64,000 nucleotides of DNA from positions 3,162,001-3,226,000 of the forward strand of contig CM055607.1 of NCBI GenBank assembly GCA_029379385.1, written 5' to 3'. This DNA is from Quillaja saponaria. Its lineage: Eukaryota > Streptophyta > Magnoliopsida > Fabales > Quillajaceae. Within the stretch, counting starts at the first letter, position 1; each line of letters starts with the position of its first letter. Both the position numbers and the translations under genes were made by a program. Under the pieces are notes generated by a model. It was not told the origin of the DNA, did not search any database, and saw nothing but the letters and a program-made list of their open reading frames with translations. Shown piece by piece: positions 61,399 to 64,000 of this stretch.

Positions 61399-61576
61399 TC
61401 ACCGTTCTTCTCCCGTTGTAGCTTAGACTTTCTAAATTTCTACTGAATCCTCCACTCTCTCTTGTTCCCCAGCTTGTGAAGCATGTGAGAGAGAGAATTG
61501 ATAGGACTTGGTAGTAACGTGGTGGTAGACATAGAGAGAGAGGGTGGGCAGATTTTCATTGAAAGGGGAAGGAAAA

Positions 61577-64000
61577 ATGAAGTCGAAGATGAAATGGGTT
61601 GGTCTGGTTGGGCTTGTGCTTTCAGCTTTCTCTATTTTCGTTCACTTCTTGCTTACTAGATTTACAGAAGAGGGAGTTGCAGAGTACCAGTCGTCCATAA
61701 CAATCTTCTCTTGGAGACCCATTTTTGAGAATGCAGAGATTTCAATAAATGTAATGTGGACATAGTTTCCATGCCATAAAGATCTCATTTTTCTCATATT
61801 TTTCAAGGTTCTGTTCAATTGAGAGTTTGACTGCTTCTGTGTTATATAAATTATGGGGTTATTAATGTTCTTTTCACCTCTTTAACAAGCGTATCATACT
61901 CCGTCTGTTATGGGCTGAGGAAATTTAGCAGTACTTGGTGGGCGTTCCAAAAATTTTGGGTTTTTTTATTTTATGTAAAGCAGTACTTTTTGGGCGTTTG
62001 TTTGGATCTTCAGAAATAGTTGGAGAAAAACCAGATTGAAATTTTCCAATTTGTTCAATGAAGTAAACCCAAAATTTTATTTATTTCTTTGGTCTGGATC
62101 TGTCTATTGCAACTCTGCGATGAATGTGGGGTACCATGGATCATACACATCCGGATTGTATGCCATTCTTTACTTAAATGTTAAAATTTGCCTGATACTA
62201 TGTGGACAATCGTAGCTCTTTATCTTTTATACTCTTGCGTTTGCTTGTGTATTAGTGCCTGTTTATTTCTGTTGGTGATTTGGTTATAAATTTTATTGCA
62301 GAATCCATTCTATAGAAGACTATGGGGTCCAGTTAGCCGGCTTGAATCTTTGCACCCAGATGCAAATCCCAGAGGATATTATGCTGGTTAGCAATATTTT
62401 CATCCCGTCGGTGATTACGATAAATTTGCTTTTGTTGCCAATGTGTTCTCCCTGTCTCTCAATCAACCATCTTTTGGCTATATAAATATTTGAGAGTAAA
62501 ATCTAGTGGGTAGATATATGTATCAGCAGTGGCTTGAAATGAATTCAGATGATAGTCATTACTAAAAAAAAGTGGATATGATAGACTGATTAGTAATAGC
62601 AAGGTATGAGAACTTGTAAGTGATAGGATTGAAAACAACAAAGCTAAAATATGTTTATATTGAGCTCTGCCACAATTTGTCATGTGTCTGTGGACGGCAC
62701 TGGACACATGATCCTACCAAAAGTAAAGAACTTAAGGTACAACACAATTCTTAACTGTTTCAGCAAGATTGCTTATTATCTATATGGATGCAAAGAGATA
62801 ATCCACTATAGATTCTAGGAAAACCATGATGTCAGTGTATAACACCCAAGATCAGGAGGCAAATTCTTCTTCCTAGTTCTGGGTGTTCCCACCGATCTCC
62901 ACATCTCTATATTATTCTCAGTTTATATGTCACATTACTACAAAGTAGGAAACCTTGGTCAAAAGCTATCAATTTGGTGTGATCATGTTTGTGTTCAATC
63001 AAACTGGACTGAAAGTTCAATGTCTATTCAGAGTATATCTGGTCAACAAATGAACTGAAAATTAGTTCTCAGCTGCATAATGGACCTAAGAAGCCATTTG
63101 TTGCAGTTATTTTAGACAATAATCACTCGACGTTTCTAACGTTTTCTTTTTCAAACTAGAAACAAGTAATAGAGTTAAATACAGTATTTCCTTATTGACT
63201 TGTATCCAACTAATTTAGTTTATTAGACATCAATACCTGTCCTTGCAAGTTAACTTTTACTTAATCCTTTTCTGAGCATCTTAAAATGACCATAGTATAT
63301 CCTTTGGTGAGAGATAAATTTGAAGTTGAGTTGCACCCGCACCTTAGATGCTCAATTGCTATTTTTGCAGTTCAAGCCTTCAAATAATACATAAGTGATA
63401 AATTTGAAGTTGAGTTGCACCCGCACCTCTTGCTAGCTCTCTGTTCAAGCCTTTATATAATACATAAATGGCTGTTGGGAATGAAGATAGCTTCCACAGA
63501 AACAGAAGCTCTGGCCAGTTGCATTGTTAGTCGTCCTGATTTTATAAATTTTTACATAACTTCCCTTGTATATGTATTATATTTGTACTTTTACTCTGTC
63601 TTCCCTGTCCTCTATGTACCATATGTCATGAATCATCGGATTTATGTAAATATTTTGAGGAAGCAAGCCAGTTCATTAAATTATTGGATCTTGCATAAGT
63701 AATGGTGTCTATGTAGGATATACCATCAATTCTTCTCTCTTGATCTTCTTGGTTTAGAATTTAGGTTAATTTGAGTGACTTCTCCTCTTTACCCAAATCT
63801 TCGCATTTAAGGGAAATATAGTGATTGTTTTGTGTGTGGTCGAATAAAGCGATTATCGGACAATTGGTTCTGTCTAGGAGAAACCCATATAGATTATTTT
63901 AATGCTTATATGTTTCTTTTGTTAAGCAAAGATGATTTCTAAAATAAACTCCTGTGACAGATCCCAGCTTACAAACAAATGGGTTTATCTTTGTCCGGAT
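61577..64000 (+). CDS. RRT1-like GT106 (O-fucosyltransferase family) glycosyltransferase, 5' part (runs off right edge)
   Basis: Exons 61577-61750, 62302-62386 and 63961-64000+ are in phase and give the first 99 residues. The start MKSKMKWVG is followed by a type II membrane anchor (WVGLVGLVLSAFSIFVHFLL, about 7-26). Then come YQSSITIFSWRPIFEN, NPFYRRLWGPVSRLESLHPD and RGYYAGDPSLQTNGFIFVR. This matches the N terminus of plant O-fucosyltransferase-family proteins that include RRT1, a Golgi rhamnosyltransferase building pectic rhamnogalacturonan I (family knowledge). The catalytic domain lies beyond the window. The start is the first ATG of the open frame and gives the normal short cytosolic tail. 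I remember At5g15740 as the counterpart. Confidence 0.88.
63313..63467. repeat. Imperfect tandem duplication in an RRT1-like intron
   Basis: GATAAATTTGAAGTTGAGTT with GCACCCGCACCT at 63313 recurs at 63397. TTCAAGCCTT and AATAATACATAA follow in both copies, at 63371 and 63443. Confidence 0.8.

Overview
The window looks like nuclear DNA of a flowering plant, most likely a eudicot and perhaps a woody rosid. The sequence is AT-rich, genes are broken by many GT-AG introns, intergenic DNA is full of decayed transposable elements, and the proteins belong to plant families. I cannot name the species. Gene models were built by hand: I joined exons where splice sites, reading phase and remembered family sequence all agreed, so the exon edges are predictions.

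Layout. (1) 1-6.5 kb, minus strand: the N-terminal exons of a FURRY/MOR2-PAG1-type cell morphogenesis protein, which runs off the left edge. Its introns hold a miniature LTR-type element and a long-inverted-repeat MITE. (2) 6.6-11.4 kb: very AT-rich DNA, a degenerate GGGTTA-rich minisatellite, and a broken PPR fragment. (3) 11.4-22.1 kb: a tight divergent pair, BLOS2 (minus) and a 12-exon kanadaptin/FHA-domain gene (plus). (4) 24.5-27.9 kb, minus: an ABHD17-type alpha/beta hydrolase with 6 exons. (5) 28-34.3 kb: intergenic. (6) 34.7-36.0 kb, plus: an F-box/kelch protein. (7) 36-42.3 kb: intergenic. (8) 42.3-44.4 kb, plus: a GOLVEN/RGF/CLEL secreted-peptide locus. (9) 48.6-52.3 kb, plus: a CRLK-type receptor-like kinase. 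(10) 54.5-56.4 kb, minus: a type II (gamma) phosphatidylinositol 4-kinase with an uninterrupted coding region. (11) 58.6-60.1 kb: a decayed Copia gag-pol remnant. (12) 61.6 kb to the right edge, plus: the start of an RRT1-like GT106 (O-fucosyltransferase-family) gene.

The FURRY-like, F-box/kelch, GOLVEN, CRLK and RRT1-like genes occur in the order I remember for one stretch of Arabidopsis chromosome 5 (about At5g15680 to At5g15740). This is from memory and unchecked, but it supports the identifications.

The most interesting feature is the GOLVEN locus. One signal-peptide exon is followed by two consecutive exon pairs. Each pair can be joined to it in the same phase, and each ends in a different GOLVEN/RGF-like mature peptide motif. 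The second pair has no signal-peptide exon of its own. One promoter and one secretion signal may therefore feed two peptide hormones by alternative splicing. Short upstream ORFs in the CRLK and F-box leaders are secondary observations.
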